Notes: a model not told the origin generated them from the sequence alone. A DNA stretch of 64,000 nt from Cervus elaphus (GCF_910594005.1 NC_057847.1:20372001-20436000); one strand, 5' to 3'; numbered from the stretch's first letter, positions 45,300 to 57,038 are shown. Program-made: numbers and translations.

Positions 45300-45745
45300 G
45301 ATCAAAAGAGGCAAGGGCTCACAATATGAGATCAGAAGTGAGAAGCAGCGAGAGAGAAGTGAGACCTTCTATACTGAGGTTTAAGGTTGCAAGTCCTATT
45401 GATAACGGTCCCTCCATCCCTAGTCCGAGCGTGCTTGTCAGGGTTATGGGTGATTCTGTGGTGTACTGGGAGGTAAAAGGCCCTGTGAGTACTTGGGAAG
45501 TAATTGACATTTGGGATTTGTACAATCCTTGGGAATGCTTTTCTCTCTGAGAGAGATCTTTTTAAGACAATGCTTGATTCTTGCAGCTTGAGGAATGCTA
45601 AGAACTATAAAAATTTCCTAATACTCTGCTAGCAAATATCCTGTACAGTAGGATATAGTGTTGGGGACAAGGATAGGAAATGGGTCCTGATTAGCTAACA
45701 ATTATTAAGTTTTGATTATAATTATTATTGTAATTTTATTATTAC
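45300..45745. other. Stretch open on both strands, unidentified
   Basis: 45319-45550 has overlapping open frames (74 codons plus, 68 minus) and a locally higher CpG/GC content than its neighbours. I recognise no domain. It may be a fragment of an ERV or an unlisted repeat, or chance. Confidence 0.35.
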
Positions 45746-45748
45746 TAT

Positions 45749-45955
45749 GGGCTTCCTTTGCGGCTCAGCTGGTAAAGCATCCGCCTGCAATGCGGGAGAC
45801 CTGGGTTCAATCCCTGTGTTGGGAAGATCCCCTGGAGAAGAGAAAGGCTACCCACTCCAGTGTTCTGGCCTGGAGAATTCCATGGACTGTATAGTTCATG
45901 GGATCACAAAGAGTCAGACGTGACTGAGCAACTTTCACGTCACTTCACTTATTAC
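45749..45955 (+). mobile_element. Bov-tA SINE
   Basis: 'ggcttcctttgcggctcagc' head, 'gggaagatcccctggagaag' middle, 'gagtcagacgtgactgagca' tail. Flanking TTATTAC-like repeats are a possible target duplication. Confidence 0.93.
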
Positions 45956-45959
45956 CACT

Positions 45960-47680
45960 ACTATTGTTCCCATTACCACCCTGGGGTCTTTATTCATGCC
46001 ATCTCTTCCTCACTCTCAATCCCTGACATTTCCTATCACTTATGGTATACCCTGTTCCAACCCAGGGCAATTTTCCTGACCGTGCTAACTCATCACAATT
46101 GCACTTGGATGTGAATTCTTACAGCAGTTACTGTCCCATCACTCTTTACATTGCTGGCTGTTTTTTATGCACACCAGACTTATCTCTACTTATACAAAGA
46201 TTATAAATTTATCTGAGAACTACACTATGTCCTACATGTCTCATCAACCTCAGTATCTTCCTTGAGAGAGACATTCAACCAAAATATATTGATTTTCTTC
46301 TTAAAGGAAACACAATCACAGCCCAGCAGAACTGAGAAATTGATTGGCTTCAGATTCCTTCTTACTCACAATTGTGACCTGCATACCAACCCGTGGCAAA
46401 TAGGTACGGAATGGGGGTGAGCTTGTTCACTGGAATGACAGGATTTCACTCTGAAGTCCTGAGAGAACAAATGTCAGTTTCCCCATTCTTAAACACAAAC
46501 AACTAATCCCAAAATGAATAAACAGAAGAAACGTAGCCTTGACTGTTTTCTAATTTATTAACGCTGGAGACCTTTCAACAAATATGGATTAGGAAGTCCA
46601 TAGCCTGCTTATGAGACAGTCCTCTTTACTGAAGTGCCCCTGTCTGCAAAACACGGTATCAAATATACCAAGCCTCAAACATGTTTGCTTAGTTTTCTGG
46701 TTAGTATCAGAATATGGGTCTCATTCCTTGCATTCACCCTCATTGAACAACATATAAATGATTATCAAAAAAAGAAAGGTTCTACTTTTATTTTATAAAA
46801 CTTGACTCATTTTGACACTAAAAAAAATTCTAGAGCACTGTTAAAGCCAATTTCAAATTATTTAAAATAGAATTAAGCTAATAAGTTTCTGCTATATGTC
46901 CCTTTTCCCCTTACCTAGGACCTTGATAGTTAAATGAAAGAGTTTTAAGAATTACCTTTTTAAAATAAATATTTTACTAGTTTGTTCTTATTCTAAACCT
47001 GAAGGCAAAAGATTGCTAGGATATCTGAGTTTTCATATGATGGCAAATAAGTTTCCCCTTCTTTTAAAAATTCAAAGATACATTGAAGTTTTCTGAATAA
47101 TTGGCTAAGCAATGAAATATGCTGGAAAAAGAAAACAAGAATTACACCATGGAAAGTGCAATCACCAAGAGGAAGAATGGGTAAGAGCAACCCATTTTCA
47201 TGTATACAAAAGATGCAAATGTTTAAGACAGCCATTTTGGGGGTAAACCTGTCTTCAAAACAAATTTAAATATTGTCCTTAATTAATAAAAATTAAACTT
47301 TCCATTGAAAAATATGCAGGGAGAATACTCTTGAGTTCTCTCTGAGAGGTACTGAGTAAAGATCACACAGCTCATCTTTGAGTCAGTCTCAACAACCTCC
47401 TCACAAACCTATCAGCCAATCGTTAGCAAGCCTGCTGCTCTGCCTATATTCATATCATCTGTACCCATTTCTCCCCATCTCCACTGCCTCTTTCCTATTT
47501 CCAGTCACTATCATCCCTTATACTGAACTAATAACAGTGCTTCAAGTTTTTTTCTCCTTAGTTATTGGTGTTTATATTTTCTTTCTTATATTTTCTCTAC
47601 TCTTAAAATTTATATCATGAGCATATATTATTTAATATACTTTATATTTATTATATAAATCTAACATATATTATGAAATA
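45960..47680. other. 1.7 kb without genes
   Basis: Weak L2-like text near 46010-46270 ('ctttacattgctggctgttt'). The remainder is unique; frames of 80 codons at 46993-47235 and 47378-47620 show no domain. Confidence 0.45.
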
Positions 47681-47684
47681 CAGA

Positions 47685-48343
47685 TTTAGCACTGGATGAG
47701 CACTTTTATATCACCTTCACTTAACCACTTCACCAATACTGTCCTTATCAAGGTCACAACTGAGCTCCACATTGCCAAATCCAGTGGTCAATTCTCAGGT
47801 TTCATCTTATTTGATCTACTGTTAGCATTGGACACTCATTCTTCCTTGAAATATTTTTCTTCATTTGATTTCCACCGTGGTCTTCCTGATTTTCCTCTTA
47901 CTTCCCTGGCTGCCTTGTCTCACACTTCTTTACTGTGTCCTCCTCTGCTTCCTAACCTTCAGGACTCAATCCTTGACTGCTTCTTCACTCCCTAAGTCTC
48001 ATAGTTTTAACACCTGATGCCTCCTAAATGTAGATCTCCTGTCCAGACCTCTCCCCTGAAAATGCCCCTCACATAGCCATCTCTCTACCCATCCTCCACA
48101 CTTAGAAATTCAGGCATCCCAAACTTTCCACATTCAATACTGAACTCCTTCTACTCCCTTGAAAACTGGCTCCTCTCCTTAACTGTTCACCATCCAAACT
48201 GTCAGTAAACTGTCATTTACTTCCAAAATATATCCAGAATCTGGGACATACTTTTTTTTTTAACTACCTTGATTATTATCATTCCAATCCAAGCCAATAT
48301 CTTTTCTTAATTACTGATAGTCCTCCTAACAGTATACATTTTT
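47685..48343 (+). repeat. L2 LINE, upstream portion
   Basis: Follows the L2 ORF region: 'aaggtcacaactgagctcca', 'aaatccagtggtcaattctc', 'agacctctcccctgaaaatg', 'caaaatatatccagaatctg', 'gatagtcctcctaac'. The 99-codon frame (47696-47995) is decayed L2 coding text. Confidence 0.85.
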
Positions 48344-48355
48344 AAATGTTAGGTT

Positions 48356-48491
48356 GAAGTGAAGTGAAGTGAAGTGAAGTCGCTCAGTCGTATCCGACTC
48401 TCTGCGACACCATGGACTGTAGCCTACCAGGCTCCTCCCAAGAGATTTTCCAGGCAAGAGTACTGGAGTGGGTTGCCATTTCCTTCTCCAG
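48356..48491 (-). mobile_element. Bov-A SINE monomer, antisense
   Basis: Starts with a GAAGT tandem tail (48356-48380), then 'cgctcagtcgtatccgactc' to 'gggttgccatttccttctcc'. Perfect 12-bp target repeat AAATGTTAGGTT at 48344-48355 and 48492-48503. Confidence 0.94.
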
Positions 48492-48503
48492 AAATGTTAG
48501 GTT

Positions 48504-50855
48504 AGACTCATGATAAAAACTAGCAGTCTCCTATTCCAATTATTAACTGCCATACCAGACAGTCAATTGCTTTTGATCCTTCCCATTTTTCCTTCTGGTA
48601 TTTGTTGCCATATTTTTAAACAATGTACTTCTTCTTTGTCAGCTTTAGATATCTATTTACTTGCTAGAAGAAAATTATTTTAATCCTTTATAATACCACA
48701 TATTTCTATTCCCCGTGCCACATTATATATACATATAATTTGGGGTACAAACAAATACTGTGTTTATGCTACTGTGATTTTATAAACCTTATCCACAACT
48801 GGCAATATTGTAAATTATGATGATGTTTCTTTTCATGAATACTTTGCTTATCCTGAATCAGTTTACTCATCTTCATCCCTGGATATCTGCACTGATTAAT
48901 CTCTAAACCCACAACCCAAAATGTGAATTTCCCTTCAACAAATTCAAATGTGGTGATCAGGTGATCTCTGCATTTCCTCTTGTCTGTCTTAGAGAGATTA
49001 CTCCTGAAGCCTTTTGCTTAGCACTTACCCAGATCAGTTGTTCTCTAGGATGGCAGCACGTCTATCTGTGACCTACTGATTTTCTATCACTTTCATTCAG
49101 GGAATTCTTTTAGCCTCTTATCAATGTTGGAACCCTTGTTTCAGGGACCCATGTCATCTTTCTGGTTTACACCTTTGTTTGGGTGAAATTTTCCTTGTAA
49201 ATTTCTAAGAACGACTGCATCAGAGGCAAATGTTTTGAGATCCTGCCTTGAGAAATATCTTTATTCTGCCTTCACACTTGATTGATAGTTTAACTGAACA
49301 TAGAATTCCAAGAAATGTCCTGTCTCTGTTTTTGCTCTACTTTCCAGAAATTTATCAATCTTTCTAATACTCATAATAATTTTTAAAATCTTCTGTTCCA
49401 ACTTCTTTTCCAAGGTCTCTTTTTTATTCTCCAAAAATACTTGTATTTCTAGTAGCCCTTTCTTTTTGAAGAGATGAAATATCTTCTGTGGCATTCATTA
49501 CTAGTTGAGTGATATTTGATTCCTCCCTTGTTGCAGACACAAGGAAGACTGCTTTTTCCTGCCCCTGTCTTACTTTGACAAATAACTTGGGAGAAAATGA
49601 CTCGTCATTTCTAGATGAAAGTATTTAAATAACATGGTCAAATCTCCAGCCTCTCTTCCTTACTATGTTGGAATGTGTATTGGTAGCGGAAGCAAGTACT
49701 GATATGAAGACCAAAGCAGCTTGAAATAGTAGGCCAATAAATAGAAAACAGCAGCCCTGAGGAAAAGTGTGGGCCTGCAACAGATATTACATGAGCAAGA
49801 AAAAAACCTTAGCTGCATTTAGGCATCCAGATTTGGGGACTGTTTGTTACCACAGTGCATATATTTGGTACCACAAGTGGGGCACTGCCATAACAATAAA
49901 CATCTAATATGGTACATTGGCTTAGTGGTTGGATAGCAGATGGTGACGAAATTGATCTCAGAGGCAATAAAGATGATTCTTGCCATGTAGTTGAAAAATA
50001 TTTGTGCAACTACGAACTGCAAGACAGATTGTGTTATCACTGATAACATTTTTCCTACCTCTGCCTGTAGTTCCAAAGGCAGCAGTAGGGAAAAGAGAAT
50101 TGAATTTTGGGATAGACTTCTGTGAGCAGTATTTGACAAGTTATTGCATGAAATTGTTGAGATCAGAAGAGAGCTGTCCAGCTTTCAAGCAGGAATGGAA
50201 AAGATAAAAGAGAATGAGTCCAGAAATTTGAAGACATGTTACATTAGGAGAGAGAACTGATTGTCAAACAGACAAATATAAAATTGAGAAAGTCTTAAAA
50301 TAAGGAAAGCTCATTGAAATTCAATTTAAGCAAGGATCAAAGTAAGAATATAGTTGTAATAACCATTAACAAAACCTCTGAGTAGTTTAGATGTTCTCAG
50401 GTCACCCAGTAAATTCTTTCAATTGGATAAAAAGTGTAAGAAGATGCTAAATGGTGCCTCTCACTAAAATCTAATCAACACAAAATCTTGAGCTGTTAAA
50501 TTTCCTGAGAGATGAATGCTCCAATTTCCTGCCTGGAGAGAATAAGCCTGTCTAGGAGTAATCTCAGATGAGGGAGGAAGGGAGAGAGCTGGAAGCTTTA
50601 CCATTCCAAAAAAACACTTTCATTTAGTCTCATTGTTCTTCAAAATGACACTCAAAGCCCCAGAGAATAAGCGTCCATTCTCCTGCTCAATACTTACAAA
50701 GCAGCTATAGTCATCTCTTATTCCATGATTGCTGTTATTGTTTTCTGAGTTCACTGCTTTTTGTCCCTTCTCTATCATTTTAATGGAGTTACAGGAGGGG
50801 AAAAAAGGTAAACATAAGTGTAAAATCTATGATATTTAGTTGAAAATTAACACCA
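48504..50855. other. 2.35 kb between two L2 halves
   Basis: No gene. Contains AT-rich unique text, a part (49200-49500) that loosely resembles old LINE sequence, and 49810-50240 where a 106-codon minus frame is open without a domain. I could not name the family or families present. Confidence 0.4.
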
Positions 50856-50859
50856 CAAT

Positions 50860-51380
50860 CCCCCTTACTTGCTCTCCCTACTTCTCTCCAGTGTTCTACA
50901 AATCATTCTCAATACTACAGCCAGAATGACCCTTTAAAACATAATATGTGTTTCCTTATATTAAACCCTCTAAAGGATTTCTATTGCATTAGAATAAAAT
51001 TCAACCCCCTAATCATAGTCCACAAGTCCACACACGATCTGAGCCATATCTCTTGGCCCCTAATTCTCTATGTTTAAATCACTCTAGATTTTTGTATGTT
51101 CCTTGAATATACATACCAAGATAATTTCTACCTTAGGGCCTTTTATTTTGCTGATCCTTATAGGAATTTTCCGTTTCTAAGTTTGTAGAAAGCCAGTTAT
51201 TTTCATTTATTTTTCAGCTCAAATATGAGCTCTGCAGAAATGTTCCTAACTATCTAGTACCCAGTCTACAACAGCCTGACTTCTCCAGTCCCAGTCTCTA
51301 TCCCATCCCCTTCTTTTGTTTTTTCATAGTATTTATAATTCTGTTAATGATCCCATTAATATATGTTACACACACACTAC
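50860..51380 (+). repeat. L2 LINE, downstream portion
   Basis: 'caatactacagccagaatga', 'ccctttaaaacataatatgt', 'acacacgatctgagccatat', 'ttctaccttagggcctttta', 'ttcagctcaaatatgagctc' follow the L2 consensus directly after the point where the copy ending at 48343 stops. Confidence 0.82.
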
Positions 51381-51544
51381 TTGTGTCTATCTCCAGTCAA
51401 ACCATTTCCAAAAGAATGTGAATTTAAGAAACCTCAATTGTCTCATTCATCATTAACTTACCTAATAAGGAATATTATCTGGCAAGATTAAGCAGCCAGT
51501 GCATTTTTAAATGAACAAATACATGACTGAGCACATCATTTCTA

Positions 51545-52041
51545 CTTGTTGTTGTTGTTGCTTAATCATGAAGTCATGTCCAACTCTCTTGCAACCCATG
51601 GACTGTAGCACGCCAGGCTCTTCTGTCCTTGCCTATCTCCAGGAGTTTGCTCGAATTCATGTCCACTGAGTCAGTGACACTATCTAATCACCTCTTCCTC
51701 TGCCACCCCCTTCTCCGTTTGTTTCAGTCTTCCCCAGCATCAGGGTCTTTTCCAACGAGTTAGCTCTTAGTACCACGTGGCCAAAATGTTGGCCCTTCAG
51801 CTTTAGCAACAGTCCTTCCAGTGAATATTCAGGGTTGATTTCCTTTAGGATTGACTGGTTTGATCTCCTTGCAGTCCAAGGGACTCTCAAGAGTCTTATC
51901 CAAAACCACAATTCGAAGACATCAGTTCTTTGGTGCTCAACCTTCCTTATGGTCCAACTCTCACATCCATACATAACTCCTGGAAAAACCATAGCTTTGA
52001 CTGCATGGACCTTTGTCAGCAAAGTGATATCCTCCAATAGT
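51545..52041 (-). mobile_element. BovB LINE 3' portion, antisense
   Basis: 3' end at 51545 with a TTG-repeat tail, running to 'ctttgtcagcaaagtgatat'. The 117-codon minus frame at 51684-52037 is a surviving ORF2 C-terminus with VMYGCESWTIRK, RRSNQSILKEINPEYSLEG and LKGQHFGHV. Confidence 0.93.
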
Positions 52042-52185
52042 TAAAAAAAAAGGAAATACTTCTCATTTCTTTAGGTCACTCACTATAAAGCAAAATATAA
52101 TGGGCAATACAAGTTAGGAAAGCTAATCTCTACTGAGCTTCAATGCAAGTTCCATAAGCAAAATACTGTCAAATCTAACTTAGCA

Positions 52186-52271
52186 ATATATAAAGGATAA
52201 TATATAATATTATATAAATTATAAATATTATTATAAATTATATATTATACAAACATATATAAAGGATAATA
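52186..52271. repeat. AT-rich block between 17-bp direct repeats
   Basis: ATATATAAAGGATAATA occurs perfectly at 52186-52202 and 52255-52271, enclosing 52 bp of only A/T until a final C, with internal inverted repeats. Either a small insertion with a target duplication or a local AT expansion. Confidence 0.7.
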
Positions 52272-52390
52272 CATATCATGACTCTCATCAGAAAGATGAG
52301 ATTGATTTAACATTTGAAAATCAATCAGTATAATTTTCCACAATAACAAAATAAAGGAGAAAAATCATACAAGTGGTTCAATAAATGCAT

Positions 52391-52604
52391 AAAGGTTTTC
52401 CTCAGTGCCTCAGTGGCAAAAGAATCACCCGCCAATGCAGGAGATGCATGTTCAATCCCTGGGTTGGAAAGATCCCCTGGAGAAAGGAATGGCAGCACAC
52501 CCCAGTGTTCTTGTCTGGAGAATCCCATGAACAGAGAAGCCTGGAGGACTATGGTGCACAGGGTCGCAAAGAATCAGACATGGCTTAGTAACTAAACAGC
52601 ATCA
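52391..52604 (+). mobile_element. Bov-tA SINE
   Basis: 'aggttttcctcagtgcctca' head, 'gggttggaaagatcccctgg' middle, 'gaatcagacatggcttagta' tail. TAAATGCA at 52383-52390 and about 52605-52612 is the probable target duplication. Confidence 0.92.
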
Positions 52605-52639
52605 TTAAATGCAATGTTTTCACTGCAATCAGCAATAAA

Positions 52640-53560
52640 AATAAACAAATAAATGTATAAAAATGTTTTATAGGAGAGAAGCTCTTTAATCTGTTAATAA
52701 GCCTCTTCAAAAACCCTATAACAAACATTGCTTTTGTTGGTGAATTATTGAAATTTTTTTCTCTAAAATCAAGAATGAGAAGTAGGCAGTCCTACCCCTA
52801 CTTCTACTAACTTTTATCCTAGAAGTTCTAAAAAATGCAATAGAAAATAAATAACATTTGAAAATAAAGGAAAATCATTGTCATTTGAAAATGTTATAAT
52901 TGTGCACTTTAAAAATCCATAAATTTCTACCAACTTTGAGAACTGAATAAATTAACTTTTCAAGTCCAAGAATATAAGGTCACTGTTTAAAACAACTGTA
53001 TTTTTATATATGCCAACAACAACATAAAAAAGGTAAAACTTTGAAATTATGCTATAAGAATTGCATCAAAAATGATACTAGGACAATTTTATATCTGTAT
53101 TTCCAAAAAAGGAATTTGATGGGAGGAGGAGCTAAGATGGCAGAGGAATAGGACGGGAAGACCACTTTCTCCCCTACAAATTCATCGAAAGAGTATTTGA
53201 ACGCTGAGCAAACTCCACAAAACAACTTCTGATCGCTAGCAGAGGACATCAGGCGCCCAGAAAAGGAATGTGATATTTTGCTCACACCACATCCAAAAAT
53301 CTAAAGATGAATTCTAGATTTAAATGTGAAAGGTAAGCTATAAAACTTCTGGAATAAAGTCTAGAAGAAATTCTTCATAAACTTAGAGCGGGCAAAAACT
53401 TCTTAAACAGGTCCCCAAAATGATAACTATAGAGTGAAAAAAATGATACAGTTCTATACATTAAAATGTAAAACTTCCATTCCACTTAGGACACCAAAAG
53501 AAAATGAAAGGGCAAACCACAGAAGGGTGAATTAATTGCCATACATATTTCTAACGAAGA
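52640..53560 (+). repeat. Old L1 ORF2 segment, interrupted
   Basis: Diverged ORF2 text: 'gaagttctaaaaaatgcaat' (after the RT core), 'aggtcactgtttaaaacaac', 'gcatcaaaaatgatac', and after 53274 'ttctggaataaagtctagaa', 'aaagggcaaaccacagaagg'. No open frame. It is split by the L1 5'UTR fragment below. Confidence 0.72.
53121..53260 (+). mobile_element. 140-bp L1 5'UTR-only insertion
   Basis: Begins with the extreme 5' end of the artiodactyl L1 ('gggaggaggagctaagatgg') and stops after 'gcagaggacatcaggcgccc'. It is flanked by AAAAGGAATTTGAT (53107-53120) and AAAAGGAATGTGAT (53261-53274), one mismatch in 14. The 3' end and polyA of L1 are absent. Confidence 0.82.
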
Positions 53561-53691
53561 AATTGTTTCTAAAGTGTGAATCTATATCAGTATCCATACT
53601 TAAATCTGTATCTCTTCATTTAAATCAATAATACAAAGGCACAGCTAATTACAAGAAAATGAACCCAAAAACTTTATAAAATAGCAATCTA

Positions 53692-53814
53692 TGGAATTCC
53701 CTAGCAGTCCAGTGGTTAGGGCTCTGTGCTTCCACTGCATGGGGCACAGATTCCATCCCTGATTCCTGGTGTAGGAATTAAAATTCAACATGCCATGCAG
53801 TGTGGCCAAAAAAA
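53692..53814 (+). mobile_element. CHR-1-type SINE
   Basis: 'tggaattccctagcagtcca', 'gtggttagggctctgtgctt', 'gattccatccctgattcctg', 'gtgtggccaaaaaaa'. The tRNA-derived cetartiodactyl SINE with an A-rich tail followed by a G10 run. Confidence 0.88.
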
Positions 53815-53824
53815 GGGGGGGGGG

Positions 53825-54165
53825 TGGCTTTTTAAATTTTTACATCAGAAAAATCGCATTTTGTTAAAAATTATCCTTAAAAGTCCTTTAAAATGGTGAA
53901 ACACTGAAGACCCATCTGCCTTCTCTAAATCTAACAGTCAGGTTTTTTTTTTTTTCTTAGTATTGGAGCATATTGTTCTTTCTTCAACTGAGCAACTGAT
54001 GAATGTATTGGCCACTATGTAGGGAATTATGGTATATGAAAAATTCATAATTTTAGATATTAGAATGACACTGTCAAGGCAAGATGCCTGGAGGAACTGG
54101 GTTAGAAGGAACAGCAGATTAGCAGTTCACATAAGGTACTCACTCTGGAATAATCTCCAGCTTAG
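53825..54165. other. Short unique stretch
   Basis: No gene or repeat recognised. Confidence 0.5.
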
Positions 54166-54177
54166 CACATATGGTTT

Positions 54178-54388
54178 GTACACAAGCTCAGCTGTTAAGT
54201 GTCCAACTCCTTGTGACTCCATGAACTGTAGCCTGCCAGGCTCCTCTGTCCCTGGGATTTTCCGGGCAAGAATACTAGAGTGGGTTGCCATTCCCTTCTC
54301 CAGGGGATCTTCCTGACCCAGGGATGGAGCCTGAGTCTCCTGAGTTGGCAAGTGAATTCTTTACCACTGAGCCACCTGGGAAGCCCTT
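54178..54388 (-). mobile_element. Bov-tA SINE, antisense
   Basis: 'tgtccaactccttgtgactc' to 'gagccacctgggaagccc'. Target repeat CACATATGGTTT at 54166-54177 and CACACATGGTTT at 54389-54400 (one mismatch). Confidence 0.94.
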
Positions 54389-54400
54389 CACACATGGTTT

Positions 54401-55460
54401 TAGTTAACATTAAGTAAATGTGTATGAGACTACAATATTTGAACATGGAGTAAAATCCTCTTCTCAAGGACATCCTGAGAATTTTTCAAGATAGGTGGGA
54501 ATATGTTATTATTGGAAAGATTATCTGTCCTTCTCCTTAAGCACAATTATTCTAATTCTATACAATGTTTTTTCATTTGGTTTGTGAGATACAAGTGCTA
54601 AGTGTGACCTTGGCAGGATACTTCATCAACTGTATAGCATGGAAAATAGCTCTTGTTTCATAGGATTGCTATAACTTAAAAAAGCACCTACCAAAGAGTA
54701 AGTGCTATATAAGTACAATGTATACTAAATAAATAAGTAAATAAAACTGCTGATCCCTTTGCTGTGACTATTTTAATAAAGCATGTAAATTGAGAATAAG
54801 ACATTCATGATAAAAGTTTTAAAACCTCTTCTATTTATATTAATGTTTTCTTACTACTTCATGTCATAACAAATCTAATACAGCACGATTTCTTTCCAAA
54901 CCCTCTACTCTTCATTTATAGTTAGTGAATATCCTAAACTGCTTTAAGCATTCCCCTCTGAAACACAGGGCTTAGCACAACTCTAAGAAATTCATCGAGT
55001 CCAAGCCCGCAAGTTGGGGACAAAGGCCTTTTTCAAGATTCATCACAATGGAGTCTCCTGCTGAATTAATTGCTCCCACTGGTCATCTCTGCATGGAACC
55101 ATAAGGCAACAGCCACCTTATTTGTAAAGCACCACCTACCAGGCCCTTCAAAGTCTGGGGAAAATCCATGATAAATAATAAAACACACAAACAGAGTAGG
55201 CCAAAACTACCTCTCAACAATATACATTCCCTGTTGATCTGAATAACAAAGGAGAGAAGAAAGCATCGTACAGTATTCACCAATATCACATTTATATAGA
55301 ATTTTCATTTAAAAATATATGTATTGTTTCACCAAAATTGATGACTTGCATTTTATAAATGCAAAGCAAATAGGATTATTCTAAAATAGGTTAAAGGCTG
55401 GATGGTATTCTATAGTTGCTTGTGATTATTTTCTTTTCCCTTTTGTTTATTCTACTTTTG
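54401..55460. other. 1 kb without genes
   Basis: AT-rich unique DNA; the 68-codon minus frame at 55083-55289 has no domain. Confidence 0.5.
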
Positions 55461-55856
55461 TGCTTTAGACTGAACTGTGTCCCCACCCTCCACCCCAACA
55501 GACACACACACAGATTCATATGCTGAAACCCTAACACTCAGTATAATGGTATTGGGAATGGAGTCTTTGGGGATTAGGTTTAGACAGAGTCATAAGGGTG
55601 GGGCTCTCACAATGAGATTAGTGCCCCCATAAGAAGAAGACACATGCACTCTCTCTCTTTCTCTCCCTCTGCCAGCCCCGCATGTGGGGATAAGTTTCAA
55701 GGCAGCCATCTGCAAACCAGGAAGGGTCCTCACCAGAACTTGACACGCTGGCACTCTAATCTTGTATTTTTGGCCTCCAAAACTGTGATAAAATACATTT
55801 CTGTTGTTTAAGTCATCCAGTCTATGGTATTTTGTATGACAGCCTGAACTAAGACA
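55461..55856 (+). repeat. MLT1A-like LTR, near full length
   Basis: Starts TGCTTTAGACTGAACTGTGT and ends 'cagcctgaactaagaca'. In between: 'attcatatgctgaaacccta', 'ggattaggtttagacagagt', 'gcagccatctgcaaaccagg', 'cctccaaaactgtgataaaa'. This is the layout of MLT1A-group MaLR LTRs; about 396 bp, close to the family's usual length. No internal region flanks it. Confidence 0.85.
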
Positions 55857-55859
55857 TTA

Positions 55860-56455
55860 CATATTTCTATATTGTACTGTTTCAAAACATTCCCCCTTTG
55901 AGTCTCAGCTCTTTTGTTTCCTGGTTTTAGAACCATGAATAAGTCATCTTAACTTTTTTCAGATTCAATTTTTTTATCTGTGTAAAATTGAGAATGCTTG
56001 TTCTGTCTTCCCCATAGACTATTTAGAAGGAAATGAAGTATAAGAAAACCCGTATGAAAAGAATGTCTTCTAAAGCTATTTTCAACTCAGAATCAATGCA
56101 AATAGGAATAATGTTAAAATAATTTGACTTTCAAAGTTTCATTACATTTGCAGCATTTATTCTGATGTTAAATTATGCACTTATATATTTTGCAATTGAT
56201 ATTTTATATGTAGTCCAAATAACCTTAGAGCACATCCATTGCAGAGGCTGAGAAGGGTCATTTTCACACTTTGCCTCCAAGTTGTTGGGTCATTTTTTTC
56301 TATCTGTCACAAAGCAGAACTATAGCTCTCCCTCCTGTGTCTTCCTAGGAGAGCTAAAAGGAGGTATCAACTCTTCCTGCCTCTGCAGCACTATTCACTC
56401 TGCCATTCTAAACCTCTGGCGACGTACGGCTGCTGATGGCATATCAAGGTCATTG
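55860..56455. other. Unique stretch between two LTRs
   Basis: No gene. The 70-codon plus frame at 56282-56494 runs into the next LTR and has no domain. Confidence 0.5.
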
Positions 56456-56458
56456 TCA

Positions 56459-56823
56459 TGTGCTGAACTGCATCCCTCTCAATTCGTAAGTTGAGGTCCT
56501 AACCATGGGTACCTCAGAATGTTGACTGTTTTGAAGACAGGGCCTTTAAAGAGGTAATTAAGCTAAAATGAGGTCATACGAGTGAACCATAATATGACTG
56601 GTGTCCTTATAAAAAAGTAGAGATTAGGATACAGACATTGAATGCATAAAGAGGAAAGACCACATAAAGACACAAGGAGAAGACAATCATCTGTAAGCCA
56701 GGAGACAAGTCAGCTCACACCTTGACCTTGGATGCCCAACCTCCAGAATCATGAGAAATACAGTTCAGTTATTTGTGTCAACCAGTCTGTGGGGTTCTGT
56801 TATGGCAGCCTTGTGGACTAACA
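56459..56823 (+). repeat. MLT1-like LTR
   Basis: 'tgctgaactgcatccctctc', 'gggtacctcagaatgttgac', 'atgactggtgtccttataaa', 'ggagaagacaatcatctgta', 'cctccagaatcatgagaaat', 'ggcagccttgtggactaaca'. Same MaLR group as the LTR 600 bp upstream but a different subfamily. Confidence 0.82.
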
Positions 56824-56920
56824 TAGATACCCTCAGTATGGTCCTAACCCAAGCTTGGTCTCAAGGGTCTCCTCCACATTTTTCCTTCTCCTTTCTGCTG
56901 ATCTAAACCCCCACCTTCTG

Positions 56921-57038
56921 GAACTTCCCTGGCAGTCCAGCAGTTAAGACTCCACACTTCCACTGCAGGGGAGCATGGGTTCAATCCCTAGTAGGGGAAC
57001 TATGATCTCACATGCCAAAATACAAACAAAAAAAAAGA
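56921..57038 (+). mobile_element. CHR-1-type SINE
   Basis: 'gaacttccctggcagtccag' to 'catgccaaaatacaaacaaa'. Target repeat CCCACCTTCTG at 56910-56920 and 57039-57049. Confidence 0.92.

Noticed and set aside
53052..53285. 77-codon minus frame as a gene
   Set aside because: It spans the antisense of the L1 5'UTR fragment and its flanks, so it is incidental.
55461..56823. One provirus with two LTRs
   Set aside because: The two LTRs differ too much in internal blocks, and the 600 bp between them has no recognisable retroviral genes.
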